The notes under the pieces: model-generated
The model's input: the letters and a program-made list of their open reading frames with translations, nothing else
Told to the model about the DNA's origin: nothing
Database searches by the model: none
Shown here: positions 33,979 through 48,200 of the stretch, piece by piece
Numbering within the stretch: position 1 is the stretch's first letter
Layout: each line of letters begins with the position of its first letter
Source: Petrosia ficiformis
Taxonomy: Eukaryota > Porifera > Demospongiae > Haplosclerida > Petrosiidae
Assembly (NCBI GenBank): GCA_947044365.1
Contig: OX345636.1
Span: forward strand, 40,032,191-40,096,190
Direction of reading: 5' to 3'
DNA: 64,000 bases
Position numbers and translations under genes: made by a program

Positions 33979-34224
33979 TCACAACTTCTTTGAGTCCATA
34001 AACAAACCTATTGCATAATGCGAAGAAATCTCCAAACTGACACATTGCCGACATATGCTATAAAAGTGGTACTGTTCAGAAATTTTAACAGGCATTGGTT
34101 TGAAAAATCTAGTTAGTTCATCTAGAACCTCTCCATATGACATTTTTTCTGAAAGTTTAGGAGCCACTAGATCAAATAACAACTTGAATGTTTGTGATCC
34201 AGTGTTTGCAAGAAGTTTTTTCAT
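33979..34224 (-). pseudogene. Ty3/gypsy gag fragment
   Basis: The 81-codon frame KKLLANTGSQTFKLLFDLVA-PKLSEKMSYGEVLDELTRFF-KPMPVKISEQYHF matches the capsid region of Ty3/gypsy Gag (L....G...Y.LL.DL..P......Y.EL...L..HF.P.P..I.ER..F). The downstream adaptor and knuckle are separated by frame breaks. Confidence 0.65.
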
Positions 34225-34300
34225 GTCTTCAGTGATTTTGTTTGCTCTGATTATACACTATCCAGTCCTGTAAATTCAGATTAAAAGGTTCTGGAGCAGC

Positions 34301-36180
34301 ACAAAGCATCCTCTTCCCATTATGATGTTTATGTTTTTAAACAACTGTTTAGAGCTGTGATTGATTTGGAGCTGATAATATCAATCACCTATATACTAAA
34401 TGAAATTCAGGGTTACAGACACAAACAATTAGACTGACATAATTTATGTCTAGCTGTGGTTTAAACAAACATGAAGATACTATTGTTATATTACAATGGA
34501 ATACTACTAGAATCAAACCTCCCTTGGTGTTGATAGTTGATATACAAATATAGACGAAGTATCATGAAATTGCCACCTTTTCTTTCGTAAAAAACATTTA
34601 ACTCCAAAATCAAAGCTATAGGACATCTTTAGAACTGTTAGAGAATACTTGTATTTCTTGAAATGCTTCATATATATCTGTCACATACAATTATACTTCC
34701 TGTCTGTCAATGCGACGGACATGAAGGATAATTGCATCAACATTGTAATCTCTTAGTTGCCACCAGACATTTAGTGTTTTTGCCTTTAGTGAGAGAATGA
34801 CCTCCACACTCAAAATAACCTTTCTGTAATGCAATACATTATTAAAAACCCCACCAACCAATGAAAGTGAAACCTTGTACTTCTTGAAATCTAATGCAAT
34901 ATTCAGTATTCTGTCAGTCATTTATAGTAGCTGATCAAGACAAAGTGAAATATTTCTGATATACGGCTATATACTTTAAATGAATTTTGGCCATCAAGGG
35001 TAACTACTTACTTAACCATTGTATTTAATGTTTATTTGTGAATCATTTTATTCATTGTCTTCTTTGTTACATGAAAACTTCTTAAAACAGTTTTTTCAAA
35101 ATCTTCTAGAACACAACTGACAACATGAATTTGCAACAAATTGTCATTTTGTAGCTATAGAAAATTCACTTACTCAAACTTTCCATGTTTGTCCTATTGT
35201 TCTCTTATGTGTTCGTACTTTTAGAACATTTACAACTGTTTTTCTAAGACAAAGAGCAGTTTCTTTGTGCAGCTTAAAATAGCTCAACTGGATGTATTTA
35301 AATGAATGTTTTCATAATGTTTGTATATAGCTAGACTAACATTTCATTACAATACCAGTTTTATTATTGTTGTCTATTAGACAAATGTTTTGCTGGTAAC
35401 ATGCTGAGTAGATGATTGACTGAAATTGAGTGTTTGTAGCATGTTGCCGTTGGCATATAACCATTCCTGACATTGAGGGTCAAATCCGGGGGGGAGAGGG
35501 GGGTGGTGTAGGTCCTGGGATGAATTTGCAACCCCTTTTCTACTCGTTAATGAGAATCATAGCCACCTGAAAGCACACCTTTAAAATATTATCATAACTG
35601 TTATTTCCTTGCAAATGTTTGAATAGTGGCCTTACTAACCATGAATGTCATTGTTGCGTGTTTTATGTGTTACTTAATTGACTCTTATTAACATAGAATT
35701 GGTTTACCACACCCATCATGAATAATTAATAAAGTAAAAGTTTCGCATGCTGTGTGAGAATTTTGTTCTCATTACCTTTTCATTGCTTCTGGATCCGCCC
35801 GTGACATTAATCATGCTGAATGCCATGACTTTATTATGAATCACTAATACCAATGTGTTAGTTTTAGTTTGGGAACATAATTTTGGAATAAAAGTGAATT
35901 TTCATGGAAGGAAGTTATAGAGAAATTTCACTTGCTAACATCGTATATAATATAGCTGTTCCACAATGAAGCAATGAGGACCATACCAATACAGCAATTT
36001 GATGTATTCTGAGTGAACTACAAGTGGATCTTGTGATCAGCCAAGAAAATGTTTTGGGTTGCCTGTAATAATTATTATTTTTGACTGCGTGTTTTTTGTA
36101 TGTAATTATCAGACCTGATTTACACCACACCACCTGTAGTTTTGAAATGAAGAAACATTTATTAAAATTTCTGTTTTTCT
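34301..36180. other. Intergenic region upstream of the EGF gene
   Basis: No coding region recognised. Just left of the EGF gene a long pyrimidine-rich tract (about 36168-36211, TTTCTGTTTTTCTTTTCTTC.. ending ACACAG) looks like a splice acceptor, so a 5' untranslated exon and the promoter should lie somewhere in this interval. I cannot place them. Confidence 0.4.
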
Positions 36181-36211
36181 TTTCTTCAATCTTTTAATGC
36201 TCCTTACACAG

Positions 36212-36287
36212 ATGGATTCCAAACTTCTTCTGCACATCGTACTCTTATTTACTCTTGGAATACACTTGGACTCAGTTCTGTGTGAAG
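36212..36287 (+). CDS. EGF gene, exon 1: signal peptide
   Basis: Starts MDSKLLLHIVLLFTLGIHL and ends ..DSVLCE plus one base (phase 1). The n-region is short and charged (DSK), with a hydrophobic core of about 13 residues and a plausible V-L-C cleavage site before E. The donor GAAG|GTTAAA is weak after +2. The ATG sits directly on the acceptor CACAG|ATG, so an untranslated exon must lie upstream. Confidence 0.75.
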
Positions 36288-39200
36288 GTTAAATAGACTT
36301 ACAACTATTAATCTTTACTCCATGTTTATGAATAAATTCTTTCATCATTCATTATTACAAATAAGATTTTAGTTATAATTGTTATATAATAGCTATTGAC
36401 ATATAAGTACCCATACTTTATAGTCTTTTGTAATACCTGATATAGAAAATGAGTGTGAGCAACAAACAGACAATTGTGAACAGTTGTGTATTGATACACC
36501 AGAAGGTTTTGACTGTGGATGTAGTGCAGGTTATCTATTAGATGCCAATGGATTTTCGTGTAATGGTAAGTATAGCTAAAGTCAGTTTAGGATGGTTTAA
36601 TCATGTTATAGAATCAGGTATTTAGACTCCAACTAATGACAGGTTAAAGTATACTCCTCTTTCTCCCTTGATTTCCACAGGGTAATGTTCATTTGGGTAT
36701 AAAAATGAAAGCTTACTTCCACTTTGCATGAGCATATATGAAAGGTGATGTCTACTTTGATGTTTTTATAATTTACTCAATCTAGTACCAACTCATAAAC
36801 TTTAAAGGTCATATAATTACGACTGGTTTTAAAGTTGTTTTGGAAGTAAAATATTTTGAGGTTTTGCAAAAGCTTCTCACCTCCACTAGCATTACTGTAC
36901 AATTCGCCGATAGATTTAATAATAAGCAATAAGTGCAAGATATTTATATCAGAAAGTTCTAGAAAACATGTAGATTAATTAGTAAGAATCGATATCCATC
37001 ACTAACACCAATAAAGCATAACTGAAACTATTAAGCAGTGTATTTACAGAAATACAACAATAGTTTAGATTCCACTACAACTACATCCTGCTCATGAACA
37101 GGAACTTGTTGGAACTGTGAGCTTGATAGTTTGCAGCTTTACAACTACTTAGCCTAGTCAAGTGAACCTGACCCTTGTGTGGAGGCAATAACTTGCTTTC
37201 TGCTAAGAAAATAGAAACATTTATTGGGTCTAAACTAATATTAACACTTAGAGGACTGCTGTCACATATATTGATTTCTCACCCCTATGCGGTTCGGAGT
37301 GTGTTCCTAGCATTACGAAGTACACCAAATACTGGTAATTGGTGTCAGGCACAGGCTTATGAAAAAGGCTTAAAAAGTTGATGGTTTTTCGGCCGCTGTT
37401 TGGCCTAAATAATGACTACGGGGGCAATTTTAAAGGAGGGAGTCCCCCCGTTAATGGGGGTTCGAAGGAGGGGCAGCCCTCGCACCTGGTGGGTTACCTG
37501 AGGCATTTCCCTTGCAGTAAAACCTGAAATCGTGGGTGTAGCTGGTGCCAACATGCAGTGAAGTCATTCTGTTTGCCCCAGTTCCAATCAAGAAAGGAAG
37601 AGCACAGCATTTGATTTAATCCTACCAAGCGCTTGGGGACTTTCAAGTCCCAGTAAACAAGTTGGTTGAAGTAGTACTCCATGTTGCAAAAGGAGCCAAG
37701 TTTGGAGTAAAGAAAATGAACGGTGGCTAAAATAAATACAATGTTGGAAATGGAAAGAATTTTGAAAAAAAAAAAGCTCAGTCCTCCAAGGGTGGTACAA
37801 AAGAGCGTCCATTTCCATCTTCTCTTTGCAAACATTCTCCAATACCTTGTTTATATGCTTATGTTTAGTTAATGTATAATAACACTACTGTGATATTATT
37901 TCTCTTATGTAGATGTTGATGAATGTGATGAGGATACTGATGGGTGCTCTCAAACATGTACAAACACTGAAGGAGGTTTCACTTGTGGATGTAATGATGG
38001 CTATGTATTAAACCTTGATGGAACAACATGTGATGGTATGTACATGCTGTGTGTAGGTGAAATGTAATGTATTTTTAATAGTACTACAGAACTTCCATTT
38101 CCATCTTCTGTTTGCAAACTTTTAAACATATTCAAACATTCTCCAATACCTTGTTTATATGCTTATGTTTAGTTAATGTATAATAACACTACTATGATAT
38201 TATTTCTATAATGTAGATGTTGATGAATGTGACGAGGATACTGATGGGTGCTCTCAAACATGTACAAACACTGTAGGAGGTTTCACTTGTGGATGTAATG
38301 ATGGCTATGTATTAAACGTTGATGGAACAACATGTGATGGTATGTACAGGCTCCGTGTAGGTGAAATGTAATGTATTTTTAGTAGTACAAAACAGCTTCC
38401 ATTCCATCATCTCTTTGTAATCTTTTAAACATATTCAAACATTCTCCAATACATTGTTTATATTCTCTTGTTCAGTTAATGTATTATAATTATTATTTCT
38501 ATAATGTAGATGTTGATGAATGTGATGAGGATACTGATGGGTGCTCTCAAACATGTACAAACACTGAAGGAGGTTTCACTTGTGGATGTAATGATGGCTA
38601 TGTATTAAACCTTGATGGAACAACATGTGATGGTATGTACATGCTGTGTGTAGGTGAAATGTAATGTATTTTTAATAGTACTACAGAACTTCCATTTCCA
38701 TCTTCTGTTTGCAAACTTTTAAACATATTCAAACATTCTCCAATACCTTGTTTATATGCTTATGTTTAGTTAATGTATAATAACACTACTATGATATTAT
38801 TTCTATAATGTAGATGTTGATGAATGTGACGAGGATACTGATGGGTGCTCTCAAACATGTACAAACACTGTAGGAGGTTTCACTTGTGGATGTAATGATG
38901 GCTATGTATTAAACGTTGATGGAACAACATGTGATGGTATGTACAGGCTCCGTGTAGGTGAAATGTAATGTATTTTTAGTAGTACAAAACAGCTTCCATT
39001 CCATCATCTCTTTGTAATCTTTTAAACATATTCAAACATTCTCCAATACATTGTTTATATTCTCTTGTTCAGTTAATGTATTATAATTATTATTTCTATA
39101 ATGTAGATGTTGATGAATGTGAGGAGGATACTGATGGGTGCTCTCAAACATGTACAAACACTGTAGGAGGTTTCACTTGTGGATGTAATGATGGCTATGT

Positions 39201-42200
39201 ATTAAACGTTGATGGAACAACATGTGATGGTATGTACATGCTTTGTGTAGGTGAAATGTAATGTATTTTTAATAGTACTACAGAGCTTCCATTTCCATCT
39301 TCTGTTTGCAAACTTTTAAACATATTCAAACATTCTCCAATACCTTGTTTATATGCTCATGTTTAGTTAATGTATAATAATACTACTGTGATATTATTTC
39401 TATAATGTAGATGTTGATGAATGTGACGAGGATACTGATGGGTGCTCTCAAACATGTACAAACACTGTAGGAGGTTTCACTTGTGGATGTAATGATGGCT
39501 ATGTATTAAATGTTGATGGAACAACATGTGATGGTATGTACATGCTTTGTGTAGGTGAAATGAAATATATTTTTAATAATACAAAACAGCTTCCATTTCA
39601 ATCTTCTCACTGCAATCTTCTAAACATATTCAAACATTCTCCAATTCCTTGTTTAGAGGCTTATGTTTAGTTAATCCTACTGTGCTATTATTTCTATAAT
39701 GTAGATGTTGATGAATGTGACGAGGATACTGATGGATGCTCTCAAACATGTACAAACACTGTAGGAGGTTTCACTTGTGGATGTAATGATGGCTATGTAT
39801 TAAACCTTGATGGAACAACATGTGATGGTATGTACATGCTGTGTGTAGGTGAAATGTAATATATTTTTAAAAGTACTACAGAGCTTCCATTTCCATCTTC
39901 TGTTTGCAAACTTTTAAACATATTCAAACATTCTCCAATACCTTGTTTATATGCTTATGTTTAGTTAATGTATAATAATACTACTGTGATATTATTTCTA
40001 TAATGTAGATGTTGATGAATGTGACGAGGATACTGATGGGTGCTCTCAAACATGTACAAACACTGTAGGAGGTTTCACTTGTGGATGTAATGATGGCTAT
40101 GTATTAAATGTTGATGGAACAACATGTGATGGTATGTACATGCTTTGTGTAGGTGAAATGAAATATATTTTTAATAATACAAAACAGATTCCATTTCAAT
40201 CTTCCCACTGCAATCTTCTAAACATATTCAAACATTCTCCAATTCCTTGTTTAGAAGCTTATGTTTAGTTAATCCTACTGTGCTATTATTTCTATAATGT
40301 AGATGTTGATGAATGTGACGAGGATACTGATGGGTGCTCTCAAACATGTACAAACACTGTAGGAGGTTTCACTTGTGGATGTAATGATGGCTATGTATTA
40401 AATGTTGATGGAACAACATGTGATGGTATGTACATGCTTTGTGTAGGTGAAATGAAATATATTTTTAATAATACAAAACAGCTTCCATTTCCATCTACCG
40501 TTTGCAATCTTTTAAACGTATTCAAACATTCTCCAATACCTTGTTTAAATGCTTATATTTAGTTAATGTATAATAATTATTCTGAGATATTATTTCTCTT
40601 ATGTAGATGTTGATGAATGTGACGAGGATACTGATGGGTGCTCTCAAACATGTACAAACACTGTAGGAGGTTTCACTTGTGGATGTAATGATGGCTATGT
40701 ATTAAATGTTGATGGAACAACATGTGATGGTATGTACATGCTTTGTGTAGGTGAAATGAAATATATTTTTAATAATACAAAACGGCTTCCATTTCAATCT
40801 TCTCATTGCAATCTTCTAAACATATTCAAACATTTTCCAATTCCTTGTTTATATGCTTATGTTTAGTTAATGTATAATAATCCTACCGTGCTATTATTTC
40901 TATAATGTAGATGTTGATGAATGTGACGAGGATACTGATGGGTGCTCTCAAACATGTACAAACACTGTAGGAGGTTTCACTTGTGGATGTAATGATGGCT
41001 ATTTATTAAACGTTGATGGAACAACATGTGATGGTATGTACAGGCTCCGTGTAGGTGAAATGTAATGTATTTTTAGTAGTACAAAACAGCTTCCATTCCA
41101 TCATCTCTTTGTAATCTTTTAAACATATTCAAACATTCTCCAATACATTGTTTATATTCTCTTGTTCAGTTAATGTATTATAATTATTATTTCTATAATG
41201 TAGATGTTGATGAATGTGACGAGGATACTGATGGATGCTCTCAAACATGTACAAACACTGTAGGAGGTTTCACTTGTGGATGTAATGATGGCTATGTATT
41301 AAACGTTGATGGAACAACATGTGATGGTATGTACAGGCTCCGTGTAGGTGAAATGTAATGTATTTTTAGTAGTACAAAACAGCTTCCATTCCATCATCTC
41401 TTTGTAATCTTTTAAACATATTCAAACATTCTCCAATACATTGTTTATACTCTCTTGTTCAGTTAATGTATTATAATTATTATTTCTATAATGTAGATGT
41501 TGATGAATGTGACGAGGATACTGATGGATGCTCTCAAACATGTACAAACACTGTAGGAGGTTTCACTTGTGGATGTAATGATGGCTATGTATTAAACGTT
41601 GATGGAACAACATGTGATGGTATGTACAGGCTCCGTGTAGGAGAACTGTAATGTATTTTTAGTAGTACAAAACAGCTTCCATTCCATCATCTCTTTGTAA
41701 TCTTTTAAACATATTCAAACATTCTCCAATACATTGTTTATATTCTCTTGTTCAGTTAATGTATTATAATTATTATTTTTATAATGTAGATGTTGATGAA
41801 TGTGACGAGGATACTGATGGATGCTCTCAAACATGTACAAACACTGTAGGAGGTTTCACTTGTGGATGTAATGATGGCTATGTATTAAACGTTGATGGAA
41901 CAACATGTGATGGTATGTCCATGCTGTGTGTAGGTGAAATGTAATGTATTTTTAAAAGTACTACAGAGCTTCCATTTCCATCTTCTGTTTGCAAACTTTT
42001 AAACATATTCAAACATTCTCCAATACCTTGTTTATATGCTTATGTTTAGTTAATGTATAATAATTATACTGAGATATTATTTCTATTATGTAGATGTTGA
42101 TGAATGTGACGAGGATACTGATGGGTGCTCTCAAACATGTACAAACACTGTAGGAGGTTTCACTTGTGGATGTAATGATGGCTATGTATTAAATGTTGAT

Positions 42201-45200
42201 GGAACAACATGTGATGGTATGTACATGCTTGGTGTAGGTGAAATGAAATATATTTATTTTTAATAATACAAAACGGCTTCCATTTCAATCTTCTCATTGC
42301 AATCTTCTAAACATATTCAAACATTCTCCAATTCCTTGTTTATATGCTTATGTTTAGTTAATGTATAATAATCCTACTGTGCTATTATTTCTATAATGTA
42401 GATGTTGATGAATGTGACGAAGATACTGATGGATGCTCTCAAACATGTACAAACACTGTAGGAGGTTTCACTTGTGGATGTAATGATGGCTATGTATTAA
42501 ATGTTGATGGAACCACATGTGATGGTATGTACATGCTGTGTGTAGGTGAAATGAAATATATTTTTAATAATACAAAACAGCTTCCGTTTCCATCTTCTGT
42601 TTGCAATCTCCTAAATATATTCAAACATTCTCCAATTCCTTGTTTAGAGGCTTATGTTTAGTTAATCCTACTGTGCTATTATTTCTATAATGTAGATGTT
42701 GATGAATGTGACGAGGATACTGATGGATGCTCTCAAACATGTACAAACACTGTAGGAGGTTTCACTTGTGGATGTAATGATGGCTATGTATTAAACCTTG
42801 ATGGAACAACATGTGATGGTATGTACATGCTTTGTGTAGGTGAAATGAAATATATTTTTAATAATACAAAACAGCTTCCATTTCAATCTTCTCATTGCAA
42901 TCTTCTAAACATATTCAAACATTCTCCAATTCCTTGTTTATATGCTTATATTTAGTTAATGTATAATAATTATACTGAGATATTATTTCTCTTATGTAGA
43001 TGTTGATGAATGTGACGAGGATACTGATGGGTGCTCTCAAACATGTACAAACACTGTAGGAGGTTTCACTTGTGGATGTAATGATGGCTATGTATTAAAC
43101 GTTGATGGAACAACATGTGATGGTATGTACATGCTGTGTGTAGGTGAAATGTAATGTATTTTTAATAGTACTACAGAGCTTCCATTTCCATCTACTCTTT
43201 GCAAGCTTTTAAACATATTCAAACATTCTCCAATACCTTGTTTATATGCTTATATTTAGTTAATGTATAATAATTATACTGAGATATTATTTCTCTTATG
43301 TAGATGTTGATGAATGTGACGAGGATACTGATGGGTGCTCTCAAACATGTACAAACACTGTAGGAGGTTTCACTTGTGGATGTAATGATGGCTATGTAGT
43401 AAACGTTGATGGAACAACATGTGATGGTATGTACATGCTGTGTGTAGGTGAAATGTAATGTATTTTTAATAGTACTACAGAGCTTCCATTTCCATCTTCT
43501 GTTTGCAAACTTTTAAACATATTCAAACATTCTCCAATACCTTGTTTATATGCTTATGTTTAGTTAATGTATAATGATACTACTGTGATATTATTTCTAT
43601 AATGTAGATGTTGATGAATGTGACGAGGATACTGATGGGTGCTCTCAAACATGTACAAACACTGTAGGAGGTTTCACTTGTGGATGTAATGATGGCTATG
43701 TATTAAACGTTGATGGAACAACATGTGATGGTATGTACAGGCTCCTTGTAGGTGAAATGTAATGTATTTTTAGTAGTACAAAACAGCTTCCATTCCATCA
43801 TCTCTTTGTAATTTTTAAACGTATTCAAACATTCTCCAATACATTGTTTATATTCTCTTGTTCAGTTAATGTATTATAATTATTATTTCTATAATGTAGA
43901 TGTTGATGAATGTGACGAGGATACTGATGGATGCTCTCAAACATGTACAAACACTGTAGGAGGTTTCACTTGTGGATGTAATGATGGCTATGTATTAAAC
44001 GTTGATGGAACAACATGTGATGGTATGTACAGGCTCCGTGTAGGTGAAATGTAATGTATTTTTAATAGTACTACAGAGCTTCCATTTCCATCTTCTCATT
44101 GCAATCTTCTAAACATATTCAAACATTCCCCAATTCCTTGGTTAGAGGCTTATGTTTAGTTAATCCTACTGTGCTATTATTTCTATAATGTAGATGTTGA
44201 TGAATGTGACGAGGATACTGATGGGTGCTCTCAAACATGTACAAACACTGTAGGAGGTTTCACTTGTGGATGTAATGATGGCTATGTATTAAACATTGAT
44301 GGAACAACATGTGATGGTATGTTTACATGCTGTGTGTAGGTGAAATGTAATGTATTTTTAATAATACTACAGAGCTTCCATTTCCATCTACTCTTTGCAA
44401 GCTTTTAAACATATTCAAACATTCTCCAATACCTTGTTTATATGCTTATATTTAGTTAATGTCTAATAATTATACTGAGATATTATTTCTCTTATGTAGA
44501 TGTTGATGAATGTGACGAGGATACTGATGGGTGCTCTCAAACATGTACAAACACTGTAGGAGGTTTCACTTGTGGATGTAATGATGGCTATGTATTAAAC
44601 GTTGATGGAACAACATGTGATGGTATGTACATGCTGTGTGTAGGTGAAATGTAATGTATTTTTAATAGTACTACAGAGCTTCCATTTCCATCTTCTCTTT
44701 GCAAACTTTTAAACATATTCAAACATTCTCCAATACATTGTTTATATTCTTTTGTTCAGTTAATGTATTATAATTATTATTTCTATAATGTAGATGTTGA
44801 TGAATGTGACGAGGATACTGATGGGTGCTCTCAAACATGTACAAACACTGTAGGAGGTTTCACTTGTGGATGTAATGATGGTTATTTATTAAACGTTGAT
44901 GGAACAACATGTGATGGTATGTACAGGCTCCGTGTAGGAGAAATGTAATGTAATTTTAGTAGTACAAAACAGCTTCCATTCCATCATCTCTTTGTAATCT
45001 TTTAAACATATTCAAACATTCTCCAATACATTGTTTATATTCTCTTGTTCAGTTAATGTATTATAATTATTATTTCTATAATGTAGATGTTGATGAATGT
45101 GACGAGGATACTGATGGGTGCTCTCAAACATGTACAAACACTGTAGGAGGTTTCACTTGTGGATGTAATGATGGTTATGTATTAAACGTTGATGGAACAA

Positions 45201-48200
45201 CATGTGATGGTATGTACATTCTGTGTGTAGATGAAATGTAATGTATTTTTAATAGTACTACAGAGCTTCCATTTCCATCTACTCTTTGCAAGCTTTTAAA
45301 CATATTCAAACATTCTCCTATACCTTGTTTATATGCTCATATTTAGTTAATGTATAATAATTATACTGAGATATTATTTCTCTTATGTAGATGTTGATGA
45401 ATGTGACGAGGATACTGATGGGTGCTCTCAAACATGTACAAACACTGTAGGAGGTTTCACTTGTGGATGTAATGATGGCTATGTATTAAACGTTGATGGA
45501 ACAACATGTGATGGTATGTACATGCTGTGTGTAGGTGAAATGTAATGTATTTTTAATAGTACTAAATAGCTTCCATTTCCATCTTCTCTTTGCAAACTTT
45601 TAAACATATTCAAACATTCTCCAATACCTTGTTTATGTGCTTATGTTTAGTTAATGTATAATAATACTACTGTGATATTATTTCTATAATGCAGATGTTG
45701 ATGAATGTGACGAGGATACTGATGGGTGCTCTCAAACATGTACAAACACTGTAGGAGGTTTCACTTGTGGATGTAATGATGGCTATGTATTAAACGTTGA
45801 TGGAACAACATGTGATGGTATGTACATGCTGTGTGTAGGTGAAATGTAATGTATTTTTAATAGTACTAAATAGCTTCCATTTCCATCTTCTCTTTGCAAA
45901 CTTTTAAACATATTCAAACATTCTCCAATACCTTGTTTATGTGCTTATGTTTAGTTAATGTATAATAATACTACTGTGATATTATTTCTATAATGCAGAT
46001 GTTGATGAATGTGACGAGGATACTGATGGATGCTCTCAAACATGTACAAACACTGTAGGAGGTTTCACTTGTGGATGTAATGATGGCTATGTATTAAACG
46101 TTGATGGAACAACATGTGATGGTATGTACATGCTGTGTGTAGGTGAAATGTAATGTATTTTTAATAGTACTAAATAGCTTCCATTTCCATCTTCTCTTTG
46201 CAAACTTTTAAACATATTCAAACATTCTCCAATACCTTGTTTATATGCTTATGTTTAGTTAATGTATAATAATACTACTGTGATATTATTTCTATAATGT
46301 AGATGTTGATGAATGTGACGAGGATACTGATGGGTGCTCTCAAACATGTACAAACACTGTAGGAGGTTTCACTTGTGGATGTAATGATGGCTATGTATTA
46401 AACGTTGATGGAACAACATGTGATGGTATGTACATGCTGTGTGTAGGTGAAATGTAATGTATTTTTAATAGTACTAAATAGCTTCCATTTCCATCTTCTC
46501 TTTGCAAACTTTTAAACATATTCAAACATTCTCCAATACCTTGTTTATATTCTCTTGTTCAGTTAATGTATTATAATTATTATTTCTATAATGTAGATGT
46601 TGATGAATGTGACGAGGATACTGATGGATGCTCTCAAACATGTACAAACACTGTAGGAGGTTTCACTTGTGGATGTAATGATGGCTATGTATTAAACGTT
46701 GATGGAACAACATGTGATGGTATGTACAGGCTCCGTGTTGGTGAAATGTAATGTATTTTTAGTATATAGTACAAAACAGCTTCCATTCCATCATCTCTTT
46801 GTAATCTTTAAACATATTCAAACATTCTCCAATACATTGTTTATATTCTCTTGTTCAGTTAATGTATTATAATTATTATTTCTATAATGTAGATGTTGAT
46901 GAATGTGACGAGGATACTGATGGATGCTCTCAGACATGTACAAACACTGTAGGAGGTTTCACTTGTGGATGTAATGATGGCTATGTATTAAACGTTGATG
47001 GAACAACATGTGATGGTATGTACATGCTGTGTGTAGGTGAAATGTAATGTATTTTTAATAGTACTAAATAGCTTCCATTTCCATCTTCTCTTTGCAAACT
47101 TTTAAACATATTCAAACATTCTCCAATACCTTGTTTATGTGCTTATGTTTAGTTAATGTATAATAATACTACTGTGATATTATTTCTATAATGCAGATGT
47201 TGATGAATGTGACGAGGATACTGATGGATGCTCTCAAACATGTACAAACACTGTAGGAGGTTTCACTTGTGGATGTAATGATGGCTATGTATTAAACGTT
47301 GATGGAACAACATGTGATGGTATGTACATGCTGTGTGTAGGTGAAATGTAATGTATTTTTAATAGTACTAAATAGCTTCCATTTCCATCTTCTCTTTGCA
47401 AACTTTTAAACATATTCAAACATTCTCCAATACCTTGTTTATATGCTTATGTTTAGTTAATGTATAATAATACTACTGTGATATTATTTCTATAATGTAG
47501 ATGTTGATGAATGTGACGAGGATACTGATGGGTGCTCTCAAACATGTACAAACACTGTAGGAGGTTTCACTTGTGGATGTAATGATGGCTATGTATTAAA
47601 CGTTGATGGAACAACATGTGATGGTATGTACATGCTGTGTGTAGGTGAAATGTAATGTATTTTTAATAGTACTAAATAGCTTCCATTTCCATCTTCTCTT
47701 TGCAAACTTTTAAACATATTCAAACATTCTCCAATACCTTGTTTATATTCTCTTGTTCAGTTAATGTATTATAATTATTATTTCTATAATGTAGATGTTG
47801 ATGAATGTGACGAGGATACTGATGGATGCTCTCAAACATGTACAAACACTGTAGGAGGTTTCACTTGTGGATGTAATGATGGCTATGTATTAAACGTTGA
47901 TGGAACAACATGTGATGGTATGTACAGGCTCCGTGTTGGTGAAATGTAATGTATTTTTAGTATATAGTACAAAACAGCTTCCATTCCATCATCTCTTTGT
48001 AATCTTTAAACATATTCAAACATTCTCCAATACATTGTTTATATTCTCTTGTTCAGTTAATGTATTATAATTATTATTTCTATAATGTAGATGTTGATGA
48101 ATGTGACGAGGATACTGATGGATGCTCTCAGACATGTACAAACACTGTAGGAGGTTTCACTTGTGGATGTAATGATGGCTATGTATTAAACGTTGATGGA

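Larger units (their letters stand above)
31200..34300 (-). mobile_element. Decayed Ty3/gypsy retrotransposon
   Basis: Minus-strand order gag (33979-34224), zinc knuckle (about 32637-32670), RT (about 31640-32165), RNase H (31328-31543), as in Ty3/gypsy. Numerous stops and frameshifts. Integrase and LTRs were not recognised within the interval, so the 3' part is probably lost. The integrase-tail fragment at 3.9-4.4 kb is a separate copy on the other strand. Confidence 0.75.
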
